Assembly: GCA_903919165.1 (NCBI GenBank)
Contig: CAIXHJ010000521.1
Location: 1-35,784 of the forward strand
DNA length: 35,784 nucleotides
From: an uncultured Holophagaceae bacterium
Lineage (GTDB): Bacteria > Acidobacteriota > Holophagae > Holophagales > Holophagaceae
Direction: 5' to 3'
How positions within the stretch are numbered: position 1 is the stretch's first letter; each line of letters opens with the position of its first letter. The notes under the pieces were generated by a model. It ran no database searches and was not told the DNA's origin. It saw nothing but the letters and a program-made list of their open reading frames with translations. Position numbers and translations under genes: made by a program. This document shows, piece after piece, positions 15,982 to 22,656 of this stretch.

Positions 15982-16429
15982 CGGATCGTATCGGAGCAGA
16001 GGCCCACAGCGCCTGCACGGCCAGAATCAGCAGCCCGACATCCCGCAGGAGGGACCAGCGCATGTCGGCGATCCGCTCGGCCTCGCTCATATGGGTCGTG
16101 GCGCCGAAGCATCCGCAGTCCACGGGATGATGTCGGGCCAAGTTGATGGAGAGGGCTAGGCCAAAGGACAGCAGCAGAGTAGTGGCCCACCATGCGGCGG
16201 CGCGGATCCATATGCCCAGGCAGAGGGCGAGACCACAGAACAGCTCGAGCCAGGGCAGGACGAGGGCTAGCGGGTTCAGGCTCCAGGCGGGAAACAGTTC
16301 ATAGGCCCAGATGGCCTTTGCGAAGCCCGGCGGATCCAGGATCTTGGTCAGCGCGGCGGCGATGAAGAACAAGCCGAGAACGATCCGCACGACCAGGGTG
16401 AGCTTCGAGTGCAGAAGCAGGCGTTTCAT
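15944..16429 (-). CDS. MauE/DoxX-family membrane protein
   Basis: Small inner-membrane protein of 161 residues with about four hydrophobic helices. The first, LVVRIVLGLFFIAAALTKILDP, has the GLxFxxAxxxKxxDP pattern of the DoxX/MauE group. The segment HPVDCGCFGA is characteristic of MauE-like proteins, where the CxC pair is thought to take part in disulfide or electron-transfer chemistry. It starts with an ATG overlapping the rhodanese stop by 4 bases, and AAGG lies six bases upstream, so the two are co-expressed. A pairing of a rhodanese and a MauE/DoxX protein suggests sulfur or redox handling at the membrane, but that is inference. Its last 38 bases overlap the end of kbl on the other strand. 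Confidence 0.85.
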   Translation of the reverse strand: MKRLLLHSKLTLVVRIVLGLFFIAAALTKILDPPGFAKAIWAYELFPAWSLNPLALVLPWLELFCGLALCLGIWIRAAAWWATTLLLSFGLALSINLARHHPVDCGCFGATTHMSEAERIADMRWSLLRDVGLLILAVQALWASAPIRSATGSRPVPVPPS

Positions 16430-17076
16430 GGCTGGCCTTTTTCAACCGGACGGTTCTGGGCCAGCCAATCGGGGAATCCATCCCGGTAGATAAGCAGGTG
16501 GTCGTAGCCCTCGCTGGACAGTTTCGCGGCGAGGATGTGGGAATCCTGGCAATCACCGCCGCTGCAGTAGATGACAATGGAGTCTTCAGATCCCGGACGG
16601 CGGGCGGCCTTGAATGAGATGAGCCGGTCGTCCAGATCAGACTCCCACACAGGGGTACACCAGGCCCGGGCGATGTGCCCCTCGACGAACTCGGCACTGC
16701 GGCGGGCGTCCAGAAAAGACACTCCGGCCTGGAAGGCTTGCCAGGCTTCCTGTCCGCTGATCTCGCGGATAGGGCTGGTAACCACAGCCTCCTGGGGATT
16801 GCTGGGCGATGGAGCAGTACCGGGCCGCGGGATGGGTGGGGTAGGGCGGTCCGGGACAGACGGCCTGGAAGCTTCATGGGCCTGGGGTCGGGGTACCTGT
16901 TCCGGCAGGGTGGGCCGCTCAACCAGGGGCGTGAAGGAAGGTAGCGCGACCACAGAACCACGCCAGGCCAGGCGCCGCGATGAGGAGGACAGGGCGTTGG
17001 AGATCAGGGCCATCACGCCCGCCATCCCGGCCAGGACTATGAAGCGCAGGGCAGTGGGTCGAGGGAAGTGCGGCAT
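16426..17076 (-). CDS. Membrane-anchored rhodanese-domain protein
   Basis: The product is 216 residues. An N-terminal hydrophobic segment (ALRFIVLAGMAGVMALIS) should anchor it in the inner membrane, followed by a Pro/Arg-rich linker of about 60 residues and then a single rhodanese domain from about residue 105. The domain has FLDARRSAEFVEGHI (CH2A-like motif) and the active-site loop VIYCSGGDCQDS with the catalytic Cys, ending in GYDHLLIYRDGFPDWL. Rhodaneses transfer sulfane sulfur through a Cys persulfide; the loop here is longer than in classical enzymes, so the substrate may differ. With the anchor, the catalytic domain probably faces the periplasm. It lies 13 bases after the PilZ gene and overlaps the MauE/DoxX gene by 4 bases. 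Confidence 0.87.
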   Translation of the reverse strand: MPHFPRPTALRFIVLAGMAGVMALISNALSSSSRRLAWRGSVVALPSFTPLVERPTLPEQVPRPQAHEASRPSVPDRPTPPIPRPGTAPSPSNPQEAVVTSPIREISGQEAWQAFQAGVSFLDARRSAEFVEGHIARAWCTPVWESDLDDRLISFKAARRPGSEDSIVIYCSGGDCQDSHILAAKLSSEGYDHLLIYRDGFPDWLAQNRPVEKGQP

Positions 17077-17089
17077 GGGAGGATCTGGC

Positions 17090-17752
17090 TCACAGCACGA
17101 TGTACCGGTAGGTCCCGGGGTGTTGCTCCTTCAGCAGCAGCTGGATTGTCCAGCGGCCATCGGGGTATCGCTCGTACACCGTGGCGCTCATGACGGATTC
17201 CTTCAGCCATTGGCGGATACCCTCGTAGTGTTCGAAGACGGGTGGCTCCCAGGTCTCCTTGGCTCCGATGAGCCGAGCCGAACCGGGCTTGATGTGGTCC
17301 ACCAGGCCGGCCAATGCGGATTCTGGATTCCGATTCGTCCACACCATGTCCCCGGCTTCCACCGGGGTTCCCATCACCCTTCCGGGCTGGGACGCGAGGG
17401 CTTCCTCAGCCCCAGGTGAGAGCGTGTTGATGAGCCACCGCAGGGAGGTCTCGCTTTCCGGATCGAGGGCCTTGGAAAAGGCGATGGCCATCCCCCGCTG
17501 ATCCGCACGTACCACCGTTCCCCGGGCCACGACCCGCCGCCCAGCCTCGTCGCTCGGAAGCAGAATGGCCACTCCGCAATGACTCCCGACAGGCAGCTGG
17601 TCCCGGTCGCTGACCAGGATGCCCCCCATGCTGAGGTTGAGGGCCTTCGGATAGGCGATGATGCGATCCTCGGCAACCACTTTCACCTGGTAGGCGATGG
17701 GAATGCGGCGGTATTGCCGCTCGTCGGGCGTAGGGATCAGGGGCTGTGTCAT
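17090..17752 (-). CDS. PilZ-domain protein, probable cyclic-di-GMP receptor
   Basis: The product is 220 residues. The first about 100 residues form a PilZ domain: RQYRR (Arg12-xxx-Arg16) and NLSMGG (Asn39, Ser41, Gly44) satisfy the RxxxR and [D/N]xSxxG motifs that bind cyclic-di-GMP. The C-terminal half (WLINTLSPGAEEALASQP onwards, ending HPGTYRYIVL) is not a domain I recognise. There is no signal peptide or membrane helix. It lies 37 bases downstream of asnB and 13 bases upstream of the rhodanese gene on the same strand, so it probably shares the asnB transcript. The output is unknown; a role in motility or surface behaviour is suggested only by the family. Confidence 0.87.
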   Translation of the reverse strand: MTQPLIPTPDERQYRRIPIAYQVKVVAEDRIIAYPKALNLSMGGILVSDRDQLPVGSHCGVAILLPSDEAGRRVVARGTVVRADQRGMAIAFSKALDPESETSLRWLINTLSPGAEEALASQPGRVMGTPVEAGDMVWTNRNPESALAGLVDHIKPGSARLIGAKETWEPPVFEHYEGIRQWLKESVMSATVYERYPDGRWTIQLLLKEQHPGTYRYIVL

Positions 17753-17789
17753 GGTTCTGGCATGATAGCGCGGGAACTTGGGCGAGGTT

Positions 17790-19490
17790 TCATGGCTGGT
17801 AGCCCTGGTCGTGGATGTCCATGACCGCCCGGCCGGAAGGGTCGGCCATCTTCGCGAAAGAAGCGTCCCAGCGCAAGGCCGTTTCCGTGCTGCAGGCCAC
17901 GCTGCGCTCGAAGGGGACGCAGTTCACCGCGGTGGCACTGGGGAAGTGGTGCTCGAAGATCTGCCGGTAGAGGAAGGCCTCCTTGGTTTCGGGCGTCTTG
18001 ACGGGAAAACGTTCCGCAGCGCCGTGCATCATGCCCTCCGTGATTTCGCGCTCGGCCGCGGCTTTCAGTCCGTTGATCCAGGCGTAGCCGACGCCATCGG
18101 AGAACTGCTCCTTCTGGCGCCAGAGGACCTCGTCGGGGATGGCGCCGTCGAAGGCGATTCGCAGCGGGTACTTCTCGATGGGCCGGGGTCGGGCGGCATT
18201 CCTGGGCAGCTTCACGGAGGGATCCATCCGCATGGCCACGTCGAGGAATTCCCGGTCCAGGAAGGGAACCCGGGCCTCGACGCCCCAGGCGGCGCTGGAC
18301 TTGTTGGCGCGGGCGCAGTCGTAAAGATGCAGTTTTTGGAGTTTCCGCACCGTTTCCGCATGGAGTTCTGGGCCGTCCGGCGCCTTGTGGAAGTAGAGGT
18401 AGCCGCCGAAGATTTCGTCAGCTCCTTCACCCGACAGCACCATCTTGATGCCCATGGCCCGGATCTTCCGCATGAGGAGGTACATGGGCGTCGAAGCCCG
18501 GATGGTGGTGATGTCGAAGGTCTCGACGTGGTAGATCACGTCGGAAAGGGCGTCCAGTCCCTCCTGCACGGTGAAGTGGATCTCATGGTGGATGGCGCCG
18601 ATGTGGTCGGCCACCTTCCGGGCCGGAGCCAGGTCAGGCGCGCCTTCCAGCCCCACGGCGAAGGAGTGGATGCGGGGCCACCAGGCTGGCGCAGAGCCCC
18701 CCTCTTCCACGCGTCCTTCACGGTACTTGGCCGCGATGGAGGCGACCAGCGAGGAGTCCACGCCACCGGAGATGAGCACACCGTAGGGCACGTCGCACAT
18801 GAGTTGGCGGCGCACGGCGGCCTCCAGGGAATCGCGCAGGGCCACGGGATCGAAGGGCCCGTCCGGCACATGGCCGGGCACTGCCCAGTCCGGATGGTAG
18901 TAGCGCTGGAAGCCCTTGTCCGCCTCGTGGCCCAGATAGAAGTGGCCTGGCGGGACCTCACGGATGCGGTCGCAATGGCCCACCAAGGCCTTCATTTCTG
19001 ATGCTGCATACAGGTTCTCGTGCCGGTCCCAGCCCACGTAGAGCGGAACGACGCCAATGGGATCCCGGGCGATGAGGAAGGTCTCGCGCTTCGGGTCGTA
19101 CAGCACGAAGGCGAAGATGCCGTTCATGCGGTTGAGGAAGTCCCGGGGCGACAGCTCGTCGTAGAGGTAGAGGATCACCTCACAGTCCGACAGAGTCTGG
19201 AAGTCGTGGGCTTCCCGCAGGCCGTGGCGCAGGTCCCGGTGGTTGTAGATTTCGCCGTTGACCGCCAGCACCGTGCCCTGGAGCGTGTCGATCAGCGGCT
19301 GGGCGCCATGCTCCACGTCCACGATGGAAAGGCGCTCATGGACCAGAATGGCGTGGTCATCGCTGTAGATGCCGCTCCAGTCCGGCCCCCGGTGCCGGAG
19401 CTTCCGGGCCATGGACAGGGCCTGGCGGCGGAGTTCCGCAGGGTTCGACCGCACCGGATCGATGCCGAGGATGGTGAGGATGCCGCACAT
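17790..19490 (-). CDS. asnB: Asparagine synthase (glutamine-hydrolysing)
   Basis: Class B asparagine synthetase of 566 residues, close to the 554 of the E. coli enzyme. It uses ATP to activate aspartate and glutamine-derived ammonia to make asparagine. The start is the ATG at 19490, so that Cys2 is the N-terminal nucleophile of the glutaminase domain (MCGILTILG); GGAG lies six bases upstream. Further glutaminase motifs are LRHRGPDWSG and NGEIYN (78-83). The synthetase domain has the PP-loop LISGGVDSSLVA (239-250) and GEGADEIFGGY. A continuous reading frame extends upstream to 19574, but that part runs through the attenuator hairpin. The leader carries an Asn-rich ORF and a terminator, so expression probably responds to asparagine supply. 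Three more genes follow closely on the same strand. Confidence 0.95.
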   Translation of the reverse strand: MCGILTILGIDPVRSNPAELRRQALSMARKLRHRGPDWSGIYSDDHAILVHERLSIVDVEHGAQPLIDTLQGTVLAVNGEIYNHRDLRHGLREAHDFQTLSDCEVILYLYDELSPRDFLNRMNGIFAFVLYDPKRETFLIARDPIGVVPLYVGWDRHENLYAASEMKALVGHCDRIREVPPGHFYLGHEADKGFQRYYHPDWAVPGHVPDGPFDPVALRDSLEAAVRRQLMCDVPYGVLISGGVDSSLVASIAAKYREGRVEEGGSAPAWWPRIHSFAVGLEGAPDLAPARKVADHIGAIHHEIHFTVQEGLDALSDVIYHVETFDITTIRASTPMYLLMRKIRAMGIKMVLSGEGADEIFGGYLYFHKAPDGPELHAETVRKLQKLHLYDCARANKSSAAWGVEARVPFLDREFLDVAMRMDPSVKLPRNAARPRPIEKYPLRIAFDGAIPDEVLWRQKEQFSDGVGYAWINGLKAAAEREITEGMMHGAAERFPVKTPETKEAFLYRQIFEHHFPSATAVNCVPFERSVACSTETALRWDASFAKMADPSGRAVMDIHDQGYQP

Positions 19491-19500
19491 CACAAACTCC

Positions 19501-19536
19501 AAAAGAAAAACCCCGATCCGCTGTCGCGAATCGGGG
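19501..19536 (-). terminator. Intrinsic terminator (attenuator) in the asnB leader
   Basis: On the minus strand CCCCGATTCGC (19536-19526) pairs with GCGGATCGGGG (19521-19511) over 11 bp with one wobble, closed by a GACA loop, and is followed at once by TTTTTCTTTT (19510-19501). The asnB Shine-Dalgarno begins right after the U-run and no complete minus-strand gene lies upstream, so this stops transcription before asnB. Confidence 0.88.
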
Positions 19537-19596
19537 GTGGTCCGGGAAATCAGGAATCTAAGAGAGACCCTCACCGGCCCACGCGCGATCCGCGCG
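19526..19596 (-). promoter_or_regulatory. Putative antiterminator pairing of the asnB leader
   Basis: GCGGATCG at 19593-19586 repeats the 5' part of the terminator's 3' arm and can pair with CGATTCGC (19533-19526), the inner part of its 5' arm, over 8 bp with one wobble. The same bases can instead be held in a local hairpin, CGCGCG-GAT-CGCGCG (19596-19582). A ribosome paused on the Asn codons at 19620-19606 would reach the edge of that hairpin and favour antitermination. This is the classical leader-peptide logic, inferred from sequence only. Confidence 0.55.
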
Positions 19597-19644
19597 GGGG
19601 AGCCGATTGGGATTGCGGTTGGGCCGCAGGGAAGGGAGGGTCAT
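19558..19644 (-). CDS. Asn-rich leader peptide of asnB
   Basis: Short ORF of 28 codons from ATG at 19644 to TAG at 19558, beginning MTLPSLRPNRNPNRLPRADR. Asn is residue 9, 11 and 13 (AAC, AAT, AAT), three of five consecutive residues in a high-GC genome where Asn is uncommon. AGG lies about six bases before the ATG, and a good promoter lies just upstream. The ORF ends 21 bases before an intrinsic terminator that precedes asnB. This is the arrangement of trp- or his-type attenuators, in which stalling at codons for the pathway product relieves termination. The peptide probably has no function beyond being translated. No experimental support is available here. Confidence 0.7.
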   Translation of the reverse strand: MTLPSLRPNRNPNRLPRADRAWAGEGLS

Positions 19645-19659
19645 AAAGTACCTGGATGG

Positions 19660-19689
19660 ATGATATCTGGTTGTTTCACAGATCGTCAA
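19660..19689 (-). promoter_or_regulatory. Putative sigma-70 promoter of the asnB leader
   Basis: On the minus strand TTGACG (19689-19684) and TATCAT (19665-19660) are 18 bases apart, each matching the consensus at five of six positions. The start would be near 19653, only about ten bases before the leader ATG, so the leader Shine-Dalgarno sits at the very 5' end of the RNA. Confidence 0.65.
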
Positions 19690-19753
19690 ACGCTTATCCG
19701 GATTCTTGCTCCCCTTCTCCAGGGTGGTGAAAATGAAAGGGTCGGAGGCGCCC

Positions 19754-20785
19754 ATGAAAGCCCTGCTGAAGTCTAAGCGTGAGGAAGGCATCTGGATGGG
19801 CGAAGCCCCCATGCCCGAGATGGGACCGAACGACGTGTTGATCCGGATCCACAAGAGCGCCATCTGCGGCACGGATGTCCACATCTACAACTGGGACGAC
19901 TGGGCCCAAAAGACCATCCCGGTCCCCATGGTAGTGGGCCACGAGTATGTCGGCGTCATCGAGAAGGTGGGTGACGAGGTGGAGGGCTACCATCCTGGGG
20001 ACCGGGTCAGCGGCGAAGGCCACATCACCTGCGGCCACTGCCGGAACTGCCGCGCGGGCAAGCGCCACCTGTGTCGCAACACCGTGGGCGTGGGCGTCAA
20101 CCGCACCGGCTCCTTCGCGGAGTACCTCAGTCTTCCGGCCTTCAACGTGTTCAAGGTGCCAGACAATGTGTCGGACGAGGCGGCCTCCATCTTCGACCCG
20201 TATGGCAATGCCGCCCACACGGCTCTCAGCTTCGACATGGTGGGCGAGGATGTGCTGATCACGGGCGCGGGCCCCATCGGCATCATGGCCGTGGCCATCG
20301 CCAAGCACGTGGGTGCCCGCCACGTGGTCATTACGGACGTGAACGAGTACCGGCTCGAGCTGGCCCGGAAGATGGGCGCCACACTGGCCGTGAATCCCAT
20401 GAAGAAAGACCTTCCCGAGGTGATGAAGGACCTCCACATGAGCGAGGGCTTCGACGTCGGCCTGGAGATGAGCGGCAATCGCAACGCTTTCGAGTCCATG
20501 CTGGAGGCCATGCACCACGGCGGTCGCGTGGCGCTGCTGGGCATCCTGCCGGGCGACTGCGCCGTGGACTGGAGTCAGGTGATCTTCAAGGGACTGATCC
20601 TGAAGGGAATCTACGGTCGGGAGATGTTCGAGACCTGGTACAAAATGGCCGCCATGCTCCAGAGCGGCCTGGACATCACGCCCGTCATAACCCACCGGTT
20701 CAGCATCGATGATTTCCAGAAGGGCTTCGATGCCATGCGGAGCGGGCAGAGCGGGAAGGTGATCCTGGATTGGGAAGTGAGGTAG
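19754..20785 (+). CDS. tdh: L-threonine 3-dehydrogenase
   Basis: Zinc-dependent alcohol dehydrogenase family enzyme of 343 residues that oxidises threonine to 2-amino-3-ketobutyrate with NAD+. The start ATG at 19754 has GGAGG five bases upstream and gives MKALLKSKREEGIWMGE, matching known Tdh; the in-frame ATGs at 19706 and 19733 are too early. Catalytic zinc ligands are Cys38 (AICGTDVH) and His63-Glu64 (GHE); structural zinc ligands are Cys93, Cys96, Cys99 and Cys107. The nucleotide site is GAGPIG (171-176). The sequence looks strongly E. coli-like throughout. Its product feeds Kbl, whose gene lies 3.8 kb away and is frameshifted, so the usual tdh-kbl adjacency is broken here by the asnB operon on the other strand. 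Confidence 0.96.
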   Translation: MKALLKSKREEGIWMGEAPMPEMGPNDVLIRIHKSAICGTDVHIYNWDDWAQKTIPVPMVVGHEYVGVIEKVGDEVEGYHPGDRVSGEGHITCGHCRNCRAGKRHLCRNTVGVGVNRTGSFAEYLSLPAFNVFKVPDNVSDEAASIFDPYGNAAHTALSFDMVGEDVLITGAGPIGIMAVAIAKHVGARHVVITDVNEYRLELARKMGATLAVNPMKKDLPEVMKDLHMSEGFDVGLEMSGNRNAFESMLEAMHHGGRVALLGILPGDCAVDWSQVIFKGLILKGIYGREMFETWYKMAAMLQSGLDITPVITHRFSIDDFQKGFDAMRSGQSGKVILDWEVR

Positions 20786-20840
20786 CTCGCTGCGCCTCGG
20801 CAACATCTGCAAAATGCGGCCATGGGTCGTAGTTGGTTAA

Positions 20841-20874
20841 CTGCGCACGCAGGTGCGCAGCCTGCCACCAGGCT
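20841..20874. terminator. Two adjoining hairpins between convergent tdh and lipoprotein genes
   Basis: CTGCGCAC (20841-20848) and GTGCGCAG (20853-20860) form a perfect 8-bp stem with a GCAG loop. AGCCTG (20859-20864) and CAGGCT (20869-20874) form a second stem with a CCAC loop, sharing two bases with the first. Neither has a convincing U-run, so termination in either direction is only likely from position between converging genes. Confidence 0.5.
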
Positions 20875-20884
20875 AATTGGAACC

Positions 20885-21508
20885 TCAACGTACAGGCTGA
20901 GGCTGCGGAATTGGCGGGAAGGCTGACTCACCCCAAGGGACCCCGTCCTTGACGAGGATGTCGGCAGCGAGGCCTTCACCGCCGGGCTGGAGGTCGGTGC
21001 CGAGGCAGGCCATGTAGTAGCCGTCGGATTTGGTGTTGAATTTCTGTCTGGCAGGCCCCCGCTTGACCTGGATGTTCTCGATGGGACGGGCGACATAGGG
21101 ACGGTATAGGAAGGGATGACCCCAGGGCGCTTCGGGCACCCGGTCGAGGTACTCCGGCAAAAGATCGTTCAACGACAAGGGGTACTCGCCTTTCTTGGCC
21201 CTGTAGCGGATCAAGGCATCCGTGATGCGCTTCATGGCAGCGCGCACCTGCTTCTGGCGGTCTGATATGTCGCGGTTCACGAAGGCCTCGATGAGGTAGA
21301 GGTCGCGCTTGGCCTGTCGGGCTGCCTCCGTATCCGGATAGCGTTCCGTAAGCTGTTTCATCATCGCCCGGGCCTCAAGGCTGCGCCCTTCGAGGTTCAA
21401 CTTCCGGGCTTCCTCGTAGAGATTGGCCGGAAGCCGCGGGTCTTCGGACTGGCACCCGGCCAATGTCAGGATGAGGACCAGGGCGGGGGCGAACCGGGAA
21501 GGATGCAT
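20885..21508 (-). CDS. Lipoprotein with TPR-like and type II pseudopilin (GspG)-like regions
   Basis: The product is 207 residues from the ATG at 21508, starting MHPSRFAPALVLILTLAGC. The lipobox LAGC places a lipid on Cys19. The first part of the mature protein (NLYEEARKLNLEGRSLEARA to DTEAARQAKRDLYLIEAF) resembles a tetratricopeptide repeat of the BamD/YfiO type. The second part, AAMKRITDALIRYRAKKGEYP followed by LNDLLPEYLDRVPEAPWGHP, resembles the globular domain of type II secretion pseudopilins of the GspG group, but without their N-terminal hydrophobic helix. The start has no good ribosome site; an ATG at 21520 is an alternative. The combination is unusual. The gene converges with tdh and diverges from the rhodanese gene. 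Confidence 0.78.
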   Translation of the reverse strand: MHPSRFAPALVLILTLAGCQSEDPRLPANLYEEARKLNLEGRSLEARAMMKQLTERYPDTEAARQAKRDLYLIEAFVNRDISDRQKQVRAAMKRITDALIRYRAKKGEYPLSLNDLLPEYLDRVPEAPWGHPFLYRPYVARPIENIQVKRGPARQKFNTKSDGYYMACLGTDLQPGGEGLAADILVKDGVPWGESAFPPIPQPQPVR

Positions 21509-21596
21509 GGGCCGAACCATAGCAGAGCCAGAGGCGACCTTGAAGTATGCCGTCGTACAAAAACCACCAGTCCGTTCCGATGGCGAGGACGGCAAG

Positions 21597-21649
21597 AGGG
21601 GCCCTAACGGAACAACCAGAAAAGCACCGGTAATTCCGCAACGGCCCCT
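21597..21649. promoter_or_regulatory. Imperfect inverted repeat in a divergent intergenic region
   Basis: AGGGGCCCTAACGGAA (21597-21612) and TTCCGCAACGGCCCCT (21634-21649) are inverted copies matching at 13 of 16 positions, with 21 bases between. They lie in the 221-base gap between the divergent lipoprotein and rhodanese genes. It could be an operator or a leader hairpin; I saw no confident promoter around it. Confidence 0.35.
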
Positions 21650-21729
21650 AAGATAGATCGAGGGGGGTGCCATGGGAGGCAGACCGATGCTGGATGGCAT
21701 CGTGGGAGGATCAATGGAGCGTGGATTTC

Positions 21730-22050
21730 ATGTTTGAAACCGCATCCAACCTTGACGCCCAGGCATTCAGGGCTCTCGATCCTACCGAGGTCCAGATCCT
21801 GGATGTCCGTGAACGCTGGGAGTATGAGCTAGCACGCCTTCCGGGGGCACTGCTCATCCCGATGGGGGAGCTGGCGGATCGTGTAGGGGAATTGGATTCG
21901 GCCAGGCCCCTGGCCACCTACTGCCACCACGGCGTTCGTAGTCTGTATGCCCTTGGTCTTCTCAGTGCGGCTGGGTTTACGATGTTGGCCCACCTTTCGG
22001 GTGGCATCGACGCCTACAGTCGGCTGGACCCCAGGGTGCCGAGGTACTGA
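21730..22050 (+). CDS. Single-domain rhodanese-like sulfurtransferase
   Basis: Cytoplasmic protein of 106 residues, the length of a lone rhodanese domain. It reads VQILDVRERWEYELARLPGA (the DVRExxE motif), IPMGEL, and the active loop YCHHGVRS with Cys65 at its head, then LLSAAGFTMLAHLSGGIDAY. The six-residue CxxGxRS loop is typical of GlpE-like enzymes that move sulfane sulfur to cyanide or a protein thiol. I chose the ATG at 21730, because the domain begins there; GGAG lies about ten bases upstream, and GTG codons at 21667 and 21721 are alternatives. Its TGA overlaps the ATG of the NUDIX gene (TGATG), so the two are translationally coupled. Confidence 0.88.
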   Translation: MFETASNLDAQAFRALDPTEVQILDVRERWEYELARLPGALLIPMGELADRVGELDSARPLATYCHHGVRSLYALGLLSAAGFTMLAHLSGGIDAYSRLDPRVPRY

Positions 22051-22655
22051 TGAAGCTGCTGCACCGTCATTCCGCTGGGTTCAATCCCGCGACCCCATGG
22101 GCCCAGGAGTCCGAGAGCATCCGGCAGGATTCGCGGCTGTTCCAGCAGATCGTGGCCCAGCGGCGAAGCCCTCACACGGGCATGGAGCATGCCTTCTACC
22201 GCTTGCAGGGACCAGATTGGGTGAACGTGGTGGCCTTCACGCGGCCTGGCGAGCTGCTGGTGGTGGAGCAGTTCCGCCACGGTATCGATGCCGCGACGCT
22301 CGAGATTCCAGGGGGGGGATGCGATCCCGGGGAGATCCCTTCCGAGGCGGCACGGCGCGAACTGCGGGAGGAAACAGGATTCGTGTCGGGGCAGTGGGTG
22401 GCCCTGGGATCCTGCACGCCCAATCCTGCCACTCAGAACAACCGTTGCTATACCTTCTTGGCTCTGGACTGTGATCCCGACGGGGCCCTGGAACTGGATC
22501 CGGCGGAGGAGCTGCAGGTCTGGGCCGTCGCCTGGCCCGAATGGCAGGCCCGCATGCGCCGCGGGGAAATCCACCACGCCCTGGTTCTCACCGCCTTCCA
22601 ACTCCTCAGCCTCTGGGAAGGCTGGCCCGCCCTGCTCCGGCAACTGGAGGCTTGA
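22050..22655 (+). CDS. NUDIX hydrolase, ADP-ribose pyrophosphatase-like
   Basis: The product is 201 residues. A complete Nudix box (Gx5Ex7REUxEExGU) occupies residues 89-111: GGCDPGEIPSEAARRELREE then TGF. The Glu cluster (104, 107, 108) binds the catalytic metals. Upstream, NVVAFTRPGELLVVEQFRHGID and TLEIPGGG resemble ADP-ribose or NDP-sugar pyrophosphatases, in which a QxR motif precedes the box. The C-terminal part has Trp-rich helices. Likely substrates are nucleoside diphosphates linked to a sugar, but the exact one is unknown. It begins within the stop of the rhodanese gene and ends one base before the next gene. Confidence 0.92.
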   Translation: MKLLHRHSAGFNPATPWAQESESIRQDSRLFQQIVAQRRSPHTGMEHAFYRLQGPDWVNVVAFTRPGELLVVEQFRHGIDAATLEIPGGGCDPGEIPSEAARRELREETGFVSGQWVALGSCTPNPATQNNRCYTFLALDCDPDGALELDPAEELQVWAVAWPEWQARMRRGEIHHALVLTAFQLLSLWEGWPALLRQLEA

Positions 22656-22656
22656 A

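Noticed and set aside
17778..19001. A 407-codon plus-strand frame opposite asnB
   Set aside because: Antisense to the synthetase domain of asnB; no family resemblance.
19491..19574. N-terminal extension of asnB to an ATG at 19574
   Set aside because: It would bury the nucleophilic Cys2 and be encoded by the terminator hairpin and U-run; the ATG at 19490 has its own ribosome site.
19491..19700. T-box riboswitch upstream of asnB
   Set aside because: No sequence resembling the conserved T-box bulge was found on the minus strand; the Asn-codon ORF explains the terminator better.
19694..20812. A 372-codon minus-strand frame opposite tdh
   Set aside because: Antisense to tdh, which shows all catalytic and structural zinc residues.
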